A DNA stretch of 64,000 nucleotides from contig PUFA01000170.1 of the NCBI GenBank assembly GCA_003508835.1, positions 3,410,001 through 3,474,000 of the forward strand, written 5' to 3'. This document shows, in pieces, positions 49,426 through 61,354 of the stretch. Below the pieces are notes generated by a model. The model was not told where the DNA came from, searched no databases, and saw only the letters and a list, made by a program, of their open reading frames with translations. The DNA is from Eonycteris spelaea. Lineage: Eukaryota > Chordata > Mammalia > Chiroptera > Pteropodidae. Numbering within the stretch: the stretch's first letter is position 1; each line of letters opens with the position of its first letter. The translations under genes and the position numbers were made by a program.

Positions 49426-49429
49426 TTTC

Positions 49430-49560
49430 TGAATTTCAGACTTACATACCTAAATGCCTACTCATCCTTACATGTCTAAATAGGCACCTCAAGTTTAATA
49501 TGTCCCAGATGGAACTTTTGATCTCCCCTTCCAAAAATGTGCTCTTCTCACAATCTACCC
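49430..49560 (+). repeat. L2 LINE internal fragment
   Basis: aatttcagacttacatacct, aaatgcctactcatccttac, ggcacctcaagtttaatatg, tcccagatggaacttttgat: the same L2 segment also seen at about 58200-58310. Confidence 0.7.
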
Positions 49561-50754
49561 ATTCATTGAGAAGAAACTCCCAATCTTCTCAACATATACA
49601 AGCATACACACCCACAGCAGTGGTTAACAGAGGTGAAAATGAAATTTAATGCACTCTGGTAAACTAATCGTTGGTAGATCTAATCGTTTCATTACTCCCT
49701 TAAGATAGCTCAGTCTCTTCTGGTCTAAAAGTCTCTTTTCGGTATTTCTAACTATCTTAGACTTCTCCTATTACTTGTACAAACGTTGTCAGAGTATGCG
49801 GAGAAAAATCTAACAAGATGTGCGTGACCTGTGCTGGTGCAGCGAGATGGAGTCTGCAAACGACCCAGGGTCCTCTGTTACAGGAGTCTGCTTATGAACT
49901 CGAGTTGCAGGGGTGCAATGCTTTTAACTGGTGGAAAGCATATGTTATTCATTTTGAGAGTGAGACTCTGGTGTTCATTGCAAGAGTCCACAGTCCCAAC
50001 CATTTCAATCTGCCCCCTTGTGCCCATCTGGGAATCTCCTGTCCATGGCCTCCTCATCTCAACCTCTGACAAGTCTTCTTCTCTCATTGCCTCTACCTTC
50101 TCAATGAGGCCAATTCCCCTAAGCCTTACGAAGGCCAAGGAGAGCCAGTGATGTTCCCTCGGGTTCATCCCTGAGAGTGGTGGCACCTTTACTTCTAAAC
50201 CAAGCTGGGGAGAGTCCCGTTGTAAAGATTAGGATGGTTATAAGAGCCTGCAGCCCACCCCATACCGTGCCGTTAGCACTCACATTCTCAGGATCCCAAA
50301 ATTATTCGGATGGCTCTTAAGCTTCCTTATGCCAATGAGATGAGGAACTGAGGGGCAGGAAGACCCCCTCACTCTATCTCAGCCTGCCCCTCCCCAGATC
50401 TCCCTAATCAGAAAGGGTCAGCTTCTGATTTCCATTTTCTTTCCCTCGTGACCTTCGTCTGTGCCAGGGTAGGGGCTCTCAGGACCTAGCTGGCAGAGCT
50501 AGAAGGGCAATCCTCTTAAAGTAATAAAGGAGACACCATGCTTAAAATCCTCTAGGTTGTCTCTTGAAAAATTAAATGGGAGATAATGTGGGGGAAAGTT
50601 TTATCTTGCTTTAAAAGTCCGAATTTCAAAATGATATCTCAATACAAAGATCACTTTTAGCTAATTAAAAGCTAAATACTCTTTCTTTTTACATTCTTGT
50701 TGTACTAGTCCTTATTCCTCAGCCCACACCCTAGCCTTAAGTGGGTTGATATCT
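49561..50754. other. Intergenic sequence, nothing recognised
   Basis: Frames at 49818-50069, 49831-50151 and 49878-50186 overlap in three frames of the same DNA. None looks coding. Confidence 0.45.
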
Positions 50755-50990
50755 TGAATTGACAATTCAATAGCCATTTATTGAACTTATTCTGTGGTCA
50801 ATGGATGTAAAGCACCTGTTGTGGCATAAGCTTTACATGTATCATCTCAAAACAACCCTGGAAAAAAGGCATATTTCTTATTCTCATTTTACAATAAGAA
50901 AACAGACTCAAAGAGATCATCGTCCAAAGGAAATACATCTAGCAAACATGAGATTCGGATTCGGTGTGTTTGTCTTGAATCACTGCACTA
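50755..50990 (-). repeat. MIR SINE
   Basis: Antisense: agccatttattgaacttatt, gctttacatgtatcatctca, tctcattttacaataagaaa, catgagattcggattcggtg. Confidence 0.8.
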
Positions 50991-51129
50991 AAAATAGAAT
51001 ATGAGCTATTACTCTTTATTTTCAAAGTTTAAGGTCATTCATTCTTCAAATTATATCCATGACATAAAAAATTAGGTAATTTGGACCAAACGATTACATG
51101 ATCCAAAGCAAATACCAAAAATATAGAAT

Positions 51130-51206
51130 AGTAAGAAAAGAGAAGGAAAGTAAGAAGGAAGCCAGAGAGGGAGGGAGAAGGAGGGAGGGAGGGAGAGAGG
51201 GAGGGT
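51130..51206. repeat. Polypurine (GGGA)n tract
   Basis: Almost unbroken A/G on the + strand with seven GGG tracts between 51169 and 51205. Confidence 0.9.
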
Positions 51207-51327
51207 CACTGATAGAACAACCTCCCAGGGGCAATCACATTACATGTTTGGTAAAGTCACTTGTGGTTTCCTGATTGTCTGTATGTGTCAGGATTTTAAA
51301 AACTGATTTATGCTATACTCAGAGATT

Positions 51328-51366
51328 TAAAAAAAAAACAAAAAAAAAAAACAAAAACAAAAAAAC
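51328..51366. repeat. A-rich low-complexity tract
   Basis: Runs of 5-12 A separated by single C; no SINE body is attached. Confidence 0.9.
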
Positions 51367-51849
51367 AACCTCTCCTAGAGACAGTGTAGGGTATTAGTTA
51401 AGACAGCACGAGTCCTGTTGCTGAGTTCACACAATGATTGTGCATCATAAGTGCTCAAGAAATGTTAGCTCGATTGTTATTATGACCATTAGTAGTTTTC
51501 CTTAATAAATATAACCATCTCCATGAGCTTGTCACTTCAGTCTGTAACAAGAAATAAGTAAATTTTATTCCTGTGATTACAAATACATAAAATTAAGCAA
51601 GTGAAAATACTCTAAATGCCAAAAGAGAGAGATAGAGAGAGTAATCTTTGAGATGATAATAGAATTATTGGTAATATTCGAATTTTTAAATTCTGTTTTC
51701 ATAACACTAAAACTGTAATTACTTTGTCATTTAAAAAATAAGTAGCCACAATAATTTCTCTCCCCACCCCCTGCAACTGACACACAAACATACACACAGA
51801 CACATAAGAAAATGAAGGAGTCTTGTTTAAATGCTGTCTTTCACTAAAT

Positions 51850-51945
51850 AGTAAACTCCATTAAGGCTTTTATTCATCTTTGTGCCCCTAGATCAGCATA
51901 ATGCCTGAAAACAGTGGGTATTCAAAAATACCTGTTGAGCTTTAC
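51850..51945 (+). repeat. L2 LINE 3' end
   Basis: gtaaactccattaaggcttt, tattcatctttgtgccccta, gatcagcataatgcctgaaa: L2 3' terminal block. Confidence 0.7.
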
Positions 51946-52049
51946 TAAAATATTAAGTAACCAGAACTCAACCCAACTTTTAATATCACTCGAACACTGA
52001 AGAAAGCACACACATGTTTGATCTTTTGGTGATGACACAGATGACCACT

Positions 52050-52265
52050 AAAAGCTAATATTCGCTGGGTGTAACTCCAGGTATGGCACCGTGATAACAT
52101 GTAACATGCGTTGTTGCTTCTTCTCCTTCTCCTTCTTCTTTTAACAGAAGAAATAAAGGAGGCCCTGAAAGTTTGCGTTATGTGTCAAGGTCACACAGCT
52201 ACTGATAAGCTGCAGAGCTGGACCTCCCCTCTGCCTCACACAGCTCTGCGCTACCGTCACAGGCC
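52050..52265 (-). repeat. MIR SINE with internal (CTT)n expansion
   Basis: Antisense MIR with the poly-pyrimidine cttcttctccttctccttct in its middle, then aaggtcacacagctactgat, gctgcagagctggacctccc. The frame at 52111-52371 begins in the expansion. Confidence 0.75.
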
Positions 52266-52379
52266 TGTATCTAGAGATGGTTTAGTTTACTTAATAAGCA
52301 GTTCTGCTGTTGGAAAGCTAATTGGGCCATCAGTTAACATAGCCTCCTGCACCACTGACTCAGGAGTGTAATGAGTTGG

Positions 52380-52510
52380 ATTCATAGGTCATCTAGTCAA
52401 TCTATGATTTCAGGCAGAAATATACTGAAACCTTCCTGGAAGACAGTCCTCAAAATCTCCTGTAACGGCTCCACCGCCTTCCTTAGGAACTGCTCTGGTT
52501 CCTCAAGGCA
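52380..52510 (+). repeat. Possible CR1/L3-like LINE fragment
   Basis: tcataggtcatctagtcaat, ctatgatttcaggcagaaat and cctccttaggaactgc-like text resemble the old mammalian CR1-type 3' region. The identification is tentative. Confidence 0.35.
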
Positions 52511-52615
52511 TGAAAGTCAGAACATGTTTCCTCTGCATTAATAAGTAAATATGATGACTGTATGGAATTTCTGTATTTCTTTACACCTCCTAGGATTGTG
52601 AAGGAGGCAAGCTAC

Positions 52616-52616
<1 letters not shown>

Positions 52617-52650
<34 letters not shown>
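52617..52650 (+). repeat. Poly(A) tract, 34 nt
   Basis: An unbroken run of 34 A. No SINE or L1 body is recognised immediately 5', so its origin is unclear. Confidence 0.95.
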
Positions 52651-52655
<5 letters not shown>

Positions 52656-52794
52656 AGGGCAGAGAACAGGTTATTGCTTGAAAGTTAATATTCACACTTC
52701 AGTAATTATGCTAAGAATGGTTAAGTTGTATGGAAATGAGAGAGGAAATGCTCTTTAAAAATTCTTCATTCTTTGTGGAGACCAGCATCCCTAA

Positions 52795-52925
52795 CGGCAA
52801 TGTGGCGCTCGGAATCGCATTCCAGTTCTTCCTCTGCCTAACAAGTCACCAACCCCACGAATCCTCAGCGATGTCATCTGTAAAATGAGTAGACAGGATT
52901 AGACTGGTCTTTTTAAAATGATGAC
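52795..52925 (+). repeat. MIR SINE fragment
   Basis: ggaatcgcattccagttctt, cctctgcctaacaagtcacc, atgtcatctgtaaaatgagt, in MIR order. Confidence 0.7.
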
Positions 52926-53285
52926 ATTACCCCATTGGTAGGTCATGAAATTATTTTTTTGGATCAAGACCAACTTTCTTTAAAATGAAACAATAAAAAA
53001 CAGCAGAGTTCAGTGCACATATTAAGGATCAACATCATTTCATGAAATATTTATATAGATATGTATACACATACACATGTATATTATAGAATATACGAAT
53101 ATTTCTACAACCTCAGTTTCGTATACTGGATCATGATAGGAGATGTTTCTTACCATGGATAACCATACAATTGTTTGAGAAATACTATTTTAAATGATAT
53201 TTAGGATTCCTCATATCTCTGAAATGATATGCTCTAAATAGAAACAATCCTTTACAAGCAATAAATCCAACATTCAACGCTCCTC
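52926..53285. other. Intergenic sequence, nothing recognised
   Basis: AT-rich, with TA/CA-rich text near 53045-53085. Confidence 0.45.
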
Positions 53286-53289
53286 AGAG

Positions 53290-53805
53290 CCTCCCAGAGC
53301 CATCAGAGGGCAACTCGAAGGTGCCTAACGACACCCGCCATCAACTCCTTCCCTCCTGTAAGTGTTCTTTAATCTCCTCAGAGGTGAAGCTGTTTCCCCT
53401 CCCTTGAATTTGGGCTGACCCTGTCACAACTTGGCAGAAGTGACATTATGGGACAAGCCCTGGCATTACGAGGACTAGAAGCTTCTGCCTCCTTCTTCTT
53501 GGAAGATGAGCACTGTGAGGGATGTCAGACTTCTCTGGAACCACGAAGCGATCAGGAAGCCCGAGCTCGCCACATGAAGGGTCATGTAGAGAGATTCCTG
53601 GTCAGCCCCCAGCTGTTCCCGACGCCCCAGATGACACCCAGACGTGTGAGTGAAGAAGCCATCTTCTATGTTCCAGCCCCCACAGATACCAGGTGAGCAG
53701 AAGAACTACATCACTGAGCCTGACTCAGGCTGTGGAATGAGGAGAAATAATAAATTGTTGTTTTCGGCCACTAAATTTGGGGGTGTTTTTTACAAAGTGG
53801 TTACC
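53290..53805 (+). mobile_element. MaLR/MLT1-like solo LTR
   Basis: gaatttgggctgaccctgtc, gcagaagtgacattatggga, gaagcttctgcctccttctt, ttctatgttccagcccccac, gagaaataataaattgttgt and ggccactaaatttgggggtg occur in the order of a common mammalian LTR. The 82-codon frame at 53448-53696 lies wholly inside and is not a gene. Confidence 0.75.
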
Positions 53806-55620
53806 AAACTAATGTCCATAGGACTGTTATAAGACTGCTGTGGGTCACGGGGGCTAAAGGCTTCTTTAATGCTAACAAGATTCAATTTATTCTCAAGGGC
53901 TCATTTCACAGCATAGACGATGTCAATATTGACCCAGCGTTTCTCGGGAACACTGGTAAATCATGGGAAATGCAATGCAGACTGCAACACTATGCTAGCA
54001 ACACAGGGAATTTACTGGATGTGGAACAAGGTTGTAAGATCTGAAAACATATATTATATTCACGTAAATAAAGGAATTCGAACATCTCAAGATTTTGCCA
54101 TGTTAAATTTGCTGAAGTAGGGAAAGAGACAAATATTCTGGAAGGCAAATGGAGAAAGAAAAAAACAATGCTTTTAGTCTTTCTTCTGACACACAACTCT
54201 ATGGACAAAAGTAAAATCCGAAACATAGCAAATTATTCGCAAGTGACAGCCCTTTCATTTGTACCCACGGCCGCTGTTAAGGACCACCGCTGCCTCAGCT
54301 TGATCCAATTACTGCACGGTGCACCTTATCACACGGCTCCGCGTCCTTCCTCTCCTGTCCTAGGATCTGTGCCTCATTAGGATAAGATCTGACAGGCGAG
54401 GTCAATGCCGAATTAGAGCTGGTGGCTTCTCTTTATTTGGGCACAACTGCAACTTCCATGGACTGGTATCCACTGTCGCAGAAAAAAGGGTGTCCTTTGC
54501 TTGTGAGATTTTTACTTATTCTGCCATTATTTATCCCAAACTGGGCACCTAAGCAAGTAAAATTTTCCGGGCTTTTTTATCCAAAACACGTCACCCCCCA
54601 CACCCCTTTTCATCCGGCAAAAGTGCTGCTTCTTGATTAGAAAAATCTCTCTAATGAGGAGGCTATAAATTAATATGGTGTTTGGTGACACAGATCAAAA
54701 TGTTCTTTCTTTTCATATTCTTGCTGCTCTCCCAAAGAACCACAAATAATAATAAATGACAACGCAGGCTCTCGTTGAGAAAATTTAGCTCTTTCACCTT
54801 TAGTGAACTTGATTTCCTTTTAAAATGACAAGGACTCAGTTCCTGACTGTCTGCCTTCATTTTTCCTTTCCACTTTAAATCTGCCTTTTGCACCAGCTTC
54901 CAGCATAGTCCGTATGGAAATAAAACACATCCACATGTGAAACGAGAGTCCCTTCCCTTGCTGGTATTTGTTTCCGATATGATGTACTTATTTCAGCGAC
55001 AAGGTCCAGTGGTTAAAGACGAAGTAAGATCAGAGTTACGTGAGCAGAGAAAGGATTGCAGTGACTCCCTGGTCACTCGTGCAAGAGGAGCAGGAGGAGA
55101 GAGGAGTCCCGAAGGCACAGTAGGTTCTGCCTGAATTATCCAGATAATTGCTTCAACCTTTTTTTGACAGTGGAGACTTGGACTAAAATTACATAAACCA
55201 ACAGAAGTTTATTTAAGTTATTTGTTCACATTCCAGAAATGAAAGTCCGTGGAGATACCTGTCAGGATTTACATAGAGGCCTAATTCCATGTCTGTGATG
55301 TTTGTGGGTGGTTTGTAAAGTGTTAGGTAAATTCTAAAATGAATGAAAAGGAAAAAATAGAAAAATTTTCCAATGCTAGTTGTCCCTTTTCTGCCCAATC
55401 TATAAACTTTGGTGCTGGAGGGCTCCTTGCCAGACCTTATCCTCTCTTCTACCCACATCCTCTCCTTAGCTACTCTCGCTCCACCCCCATGATTGAAAGT
55501 ACTATTTATGCTCCCAAATTTGTAGCTCTAGCCAGGGCCTCCCCTTGGCTTGACATACCATTGCAGAAAGAGCTGCCTTTTTCCAATCTTACTACTATTT
55601 CTACTACCTCTCCTACCCAT
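53806..55620. other. Intergenic sequence, nothing recognised
   Basis: About 1.8 kb without a recognised family. Frames at 53920-54226, 54168-54640, 54663-54893, 54937-55134 and 55213-55626 are short, mutually overlapping and unremarkable. Confidence 0.45.
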
Positions 55621-55621
55621 A

Positions 55622-55735
55622 GCTAATACTTATTGAGTGCTTCTATGCCACATGCTGTACTCAAATATTTATAGGCATGATTTCTCTTAATTCTCATGAG
55701 TTCAAGCAGCAGATCTATAATTATCTTCTTCCCCT
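55622..55735 (-). repeat. MIR SINE fragment
   Basis: Antisense: taatacttattgagtgcttc, tatgccacatgctgtactca, ttctcatgagttcaagcagc. Confidence 0.65.
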
Positions 55736-56944
55736 TCCCCCCTACCCACCCCCACCCCGGATAAAGACACAGACAGAGGGTCCACAGTCGGCCAATGTTC
55801 CACGGTTACAAAGGAATGTGGCTGGGGCTCAGGGGCCGAGCTGTGTGCTTCTCAAGCCGCCGTTACACAAGCCTGCTTCCCTTTCGTGTTTACTGCTTCA
55901 TCCACACATTTGTGATCTCGCACGTGCTATGTTGATTTGCCATCATCATCATCATCATTATTTTATAATTAAGTCTTGCCTCTTCCTATCCTAATGCCGG
56001 CTTTTAAGGCAGGGCCCCTGCCTTATGTCTGGTGCTGGAGCAAAGCCTTGCCTGGTACATCATTTTTGCGGTTGAGGTTACACAGAAAGCCGACATTCCA
56101 ATTAATAGCCCGGCTAGAAGCCTAAGTCAAGAGGTTTAAAAGAGCATCTTTACTAATAATCAGGGTTTTAACCCATTACTTGGGTCTTTAAAAAGTTATG
56201 GAATGTGTTGTCTGTGCTGTGCCTGATTTACAGGGGCGTAACGAGATTCTGTGGCTTCTCTGCCAGAAGACACTTTGTAGAGCTAGATCGAAACCAAATA
56301 TTAAATGCAGGTCAGATTCCTTCAGCTCTGAAAATTGCGCTTAGGAGGTCACTGGGCCAAAATCTAGGAGCCCAGCCTAGAAAGCCTTTTGAGGGTAGGG
56401 ATTTATGATTCGTAGGACAAAAGATATAATCAAAAGACTTGTCCCTAACACCACTGGGAATCAGTCTCTTGTCTTAGAGACTGACTTTTTTCTGTTTTTA
56501 GCTTTTGTCACATTGTTCTGTCATTTAGTGTCAAATGGGGCAAGTTCTCTTTCCCTTTGTAACTAATCATCACTGACATGTAGTTAAAAATCTTTTACTC
56601 CAGAGAATATGCCTGTGGTGTTTTAGGTCAACCTCACCCCGGGTGAAAATACCATACATGGTGTCTCTGAGTCTGGGATCTAAAAATACAACAAGCTCGT
56701 TGTATGCTGACACTTTATAGTATATTAGGCTGGGTCATCTTTCACTGAAGCAAGTGTTCTGTCCAACGGATCCCCTGGCTTTGTTCAAAGTGCTGCTGGG
56801 TACAGCAAATGAAAGAGGACATGGCATCATCGACTCCATCTCTTGTCCAGCCCTTGGGGAAGACTTTGGTATATGGTAACTGGCTTTCTCTTGATTTTTA
56901 ACGTAGTTGCCCAATAGTTCAACATTTTAAAGCCATGTGGCTTT
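55736..56944. other. Intergenic sequence, nothing recognised
   Basis: It contains a short (CAT)n run (55942-55961). The frame at 55677-55994 ends in His repeats from that run. Confidence 0.45.
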
Positions 56945-57862
56945 TTCTGTTTTTTTTTTCTTCCAGTTTTTTATTAGTGTAAAGAAATGCTACTTTTTAA
57001 AAAATCAGGGTGATCAAGTTATAATTAAACAGTAAAATTCACCCTTTTTGATGTACAGTTCTATGAGCTTGGCAAGTGTATATAGTAATGTAACCACCAC
57101 CACAATCGAGGTATTGAACCGTTCCCTCCCCCAAAGGATTCACTTGTGCCTTTTGCAGTCCATCCCTCTCCATGACTGTGGTCTGTTACAACCATCGACT
57201 TATTCTCTGCCTTTATGGATTGTCTTTACAAAAGCAAACAATATGTAGCTTCTTGGATCTGCATTGGAGATTCATCCATGTTTGTGTGTTAGTAGTCTGT
57301 CCTTTTTTATTGATAAATAGTATTTCATTGTAAAGATGTACCATCGTTTGTCCATTCACCAGTTGAAGGACATTTGGGTTATTTCCAGTTTGGGTCAGTT
57401 ATGAATAAGGCTACTGAAAGCATGTGTGTACAGGTTTTTGTGTGGCCATAAGGTTTTATTTGGGAGGGGGGTAAAGATGCATTGCTGGGTACATGGTTAG
57501 TAAGTATTAAACTTTATGAGAAATTGCCCGTTTAACAAAGCGACTGTGGCATTTTGCACGCGTAACCAGCAGCATCAGAGCCCCAGTTGCTCTGGTCTTT
57601 CTTAGCATTTGGCACTATCAGTTTTTCATTTGCTTGTTTTTGATTTTGCTTTTTAGTCATTTTAGTTGGAATGCAGTGATATCTCATAACACTCACTTAT
57701 AATTTTCATTTCCATAAAGACAAGTGGTATTGTGCATCTTTTCATGTGTTTATTTGCCATTTTTATATATTCCTTGGTAAAGTTTTAGTTCGGACCTTTT
57801 GCCTATATTTTAGCTGAGGTTTGGTTTTCTAATTATTGAATTTTGAACATTCTTCATATAGT
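56945..57862 (-). mobile_element. L1 3' UTR and ORF2 end (antisense)
   Basis: taaaattcaccctttttgat, gtaaccaccaccacaatcga, tgtccattcaccagttgaag, tttgggttatttccagtttg, then decayed ORF2-end text through ttttcatgtgtttatttgcc and aattttgaacattcttcata. Confidence 0.85.
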
Positions 57863-58084
57863 CCAGCTGCAAGTCCAAGACAGTAAAAAAACTTTCAAAA
57901 GAGTTCAAATTCTACCTGGTGTTTACTGTACCCTCTCTTTCAGCAGAAACCTAACAAAAGCAGGAGGATTTATACTTTTCACAGTTATAAGTCTCATAAA
58001 TGATCAAACGTAGATATTGGCTCTTTCAAATGATGTTGGTCTGTCTTTAATTTGGGGGAAACTTCATTTAATGAGGAAAACTGT

Positions 58085-58790
58085 CCCAGGGCTCAGCCCT
58101 TGATCCTCTTTTTTATCACCTTATTCTCTTGGTAATCTCATTCAATCTATGGCATTAAATACTATCTTTATGCTAATAATTTCCAAATTTATATCTCCAA
58201 ACTGACCCCCAGATTCATATCTCTAACTGCCTAATTGACATCTCTACCTAGAACTAAATAAACATTCTAAAGGTCAGCATGTCCCAAGTCGAACTCCTAA
58301 TCTCCTACCCAATCTGCTCCCTTTATTTCTCTTCATCCCAGTTGACGGCAATTTTATCCTTCCAATCACTCAGTTAAAACTTTGAAGTGATTCTCAACTC
58401 TTCTCTTCCCCTTGCATCCAACAGCCAATCCATCTACATATTCTCTTGACCTTGAATACACATCAAGAGTGCAACTAGTTCTCAAAAGTTCCCCTCCTAC
58501 CGTTCTGGTCTGAGACACCTTCAGCTCTCACCTGGATCACTGCAATATCCACTCAACAGGTCTTTCTGCTTCTTCCCTTACCTTTCTCTCCAATCTCCAC
58601 TCCACAGGCTACTGTCAACACAGCAACCACAATTAAAAACATAATTCAGACAACCGTACACCTCCGCTTAAAACCCTAAAGTGGTAAAAGTCAGAGCCAA
58701 AGTTCTCACAATGGTCAAGAGGGTTCTGTATGACCTGTCCTCCCACTCCCATTATTTCCAAACTCCTTTCTGAAAACACTTTCAGCCCCC
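58085..58790 (+). mobile_element. L2 LINE fragment including relic of reverse transcriptase
   Basis: Translated in pieces, 58086-58114 gives QGSALDPLF (the QGSxLGPLLF region) and about 58152-58200 gives YYLYANNFQIYIS, in which the catalytic YADD box has become YANN. Further L2 text follows (ggcagcatgtccc-like, ctcacctggatcactgcaat, aaaaccctaaagtgg). Several stops and frameshifts are present; it is a dead copy. Confidence 0.85.
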
Positions 58791-59009
58791 ATTATTATCA
58801 CCAAATTCCAGCATCATATTCTTGATGTAATTTTAAATTAAATGGCACAAATAAGAAGATACGTTACTAATGCCAAGGATGCAAGTAGTCAATAGTAAAG
58901 CTGAAAACAGAATTTAGTGCCTTGCCCACTTCTAATACATATATTCTACTAGTTATTTGTCTTCACAGGGGCTATTATAACCTTGTTAAAAAAATAAAAA
59001 TAGCCAACA

Positions 59010-59110
59010 TTATTAATTACTTACTGTTTTTTGAGGTGCTTGCATACATTTTCTTTAATCATCACAACTCCACATGGTAGTTATAATTATACTCCTTCTG
59101 GAGGTGGTGA
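59010..59110 (-). repeat. MIR SINE fragment
   Basis: Antisense: attaattacttactgttttt, taatcatcacaactccacat, ggtagttataattatact. Confidence 0.6.
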
Positions 59111-60314
59111 GCCTGCATCTTGGGACCCTAGAGGACTTTCTTCAGGCCACACAGAGAACAACTGATGAGTAACGGAGGGTTCCTGTGGGCCAGGCTCCAG
59201 ACCCAATCTCATTATTGTCTTACTCTCTCTCTTTTGCCAAAAGTAGGTCAAAATTTGACGAAAAACTACAAAGATGATTTCTCTTGTGTTTCTTATAAAA
59301 AAGATATCAAAGGTAAACATTTTTATTTTCGTAATTCTATCTTCAAAATATTCTGCACAGGCTTCCATCTTTTTTATTATTTTTTTTCTTCTTTGCCCAT
59401 GCCCATACAGGTAGCAAAGGTTTTATAACGCTGGGAGAAATGCTGCCAGTGAAAATACTGAGACTAAAGAGAATAGTGAGTTTATGGGAGATGAATCAAA
59501 TTCCCTTACCCTGGCAACCAGCCAGCCTAATCGATATATAGATCTACTTGCTTTGTGCACTAAATGTTCCTGAAAAGTTATCTACAACATAAATATTTGT
59601 ATACTAAAATTATATATTCCTATTGCTTTCTTTCGTGATTTTAGAAGTGTGTTTCTACACACACAAAGAAAAATGTTTACCCCCACATAGTATAGAATGA
59701 TGCTAGTGAAGCCAACAGGCACTTGAAGGAACAATCTGACTGTCAACACCACTCATGCAAGAAGTTCATCAAAGGGACAACCAATCCATATGATCATTGA
59801 TACTTCTGCAAAAGCACAACTATGTCAAAATACACAATCAATTCCTGCTCAGATATTTAGACAGACTTCCTAGGTTGTGATGCTGGATGGTTAATAAAAC
59901 CCAGTAGAAATAAATGAAAATACTTTCAGGGGAGGTGCTAGGGAATCTCTACTTTGCAGTGAACAGTTGATACTACCCCTTTAACTAGCCCACATGCCTT
60001 CCAATCAATAAAAGTTTGCTAACCTTAATGAGTATCTAATTGATAAAAAAGAGACTCTATGTTTCCTACCTGATAAGAACAATCGCAGTGTCACCTGATA
60101 AGAGGATGCTTCTTGCTACTTCTATATCACCCTGAAAACTTGAGAGTGAAATATCAGATCTATAAATCAGGTGGCCTCAGGTGGTAGCTACATGGATGCC
60201 ATTCTGTGCAACTTGCAAAGGGGGGGAGTGGGTCAGATTTGGGATACTCTTGGTTGCCTCCTCTATAAAAACATGCACAGTCATAGCAACCTCATAGTCA
60301 GTCATAGCATTCAA
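59111..60314. other. Intergenic sequence, nothing recognised
   Basis: Frames at 59087-59428 overlap on opposite strands. No family is recognised. Confidence 0.45.
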
Positions 60315-60470
60315 TGTTAATTTACTCACACGCCTTACCTCACTTAACCCTCATCAACCAGAAGGTAAGTATTATTTATCACAATCCGACAGATTTAGAA
60401 ACTGAAACTTGGCGAGTCGAAGTTGCTTACTCTAGGCAGCTAGAAGGATTTGAGTTTAGCTCTTAAGACA
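60315..60470 (-). repeat. MIR SINE
   Basis: Antisense: taaccctcatcaaccagaag, gtaagtattatttatcacaa, cgacagatttagaaactgaa, then the head. Confidence 0.7.
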
Positions 60471-61354
60471 AAGTCTGTGCTCTTCATTTTGGCAGAGCAG
60501 TTAACTTCTTGTACGCCTTCGAATAAGTTTATACGTTGAATGGCAAATTCATCGATCCGCAAAATGTATTTGTCTGATGTATGAATGTAGTAAGCATGTA
60601 AAGGCACATACGTGTGCACATGTGTGTGCAAATTGGCACCGAGAAGCTACTATGTTACAGTCAGTGGAACAGAATGAGTCCTAACGAGACAGGTACCACC
60701 CATGGCCAATTCTCAATAAATTAGAAGAAATGAAAAGACCTAAACCTCACTAATCCTATGCTAAACATAGCTCCCTTTGTCTTGGGGTGTTAATAGTTTT
60801 CCTAGGCAAATCTTATGTATTTAAATAAGAGCTACTGGCTTTTGAAAATTTTTTCAAGCCAGGCTATTATTCAGGCAGAGACAAATGTGTCAGAGCTTAA
60901 CAATCACACTATTTCTGAAAAATAAAGCCATTGCATTTATAAATATGAGCAAACACTGTCAAATTTTCTAATATAATGTGATGAAATGCTTGTATTGTTA
61001 CTAAAGTATTTGAATTATTAATAGATCTGTTTTTAAGAGTGTTGACATTTGGGCTGATTTGAATGGCCCTTAATGGAGTGGGGGTTTCACAGTCTGGCTA
61101 GGTTGGCAGGCCAATTTACAGATCCCAGTCCAAGACACACAAAAGCCATTATCAGCCAGGGCAGAGAATTCCCCGTGAGGGAACACTTTCGTCGCCACCA
61201 TTGGTGGCAGCTACTGTTTCCAGTCTCCGCTCAGGGACGCCCTAATGAGGTAAAGATTGAACTAAATGAAAAAAAAGCACAACTCTTGAGATCAGGTGTC
61301 CTTGATTCAAATCCCATGTTCTTTAATTATTGTTCTATTTGGCACTGGGCCAGC
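60471..61354. other. Intergenic sequence, nothing recognised
   Basis: Unique-looking DNA, AT-rich then rising in GC toward 61.1 kb. The short stretch cttgagatcaggtgtccttg/attcaaatccc (61286-61316) faintly recalls a tRNA-derived SINE head. Confidence 0.4.

Noticed and set aside
53448..53696. 82-residue frame with plausible-looking protein text
   Set aside because: Contained entirely in a MaLR/MLT1-like LTR.
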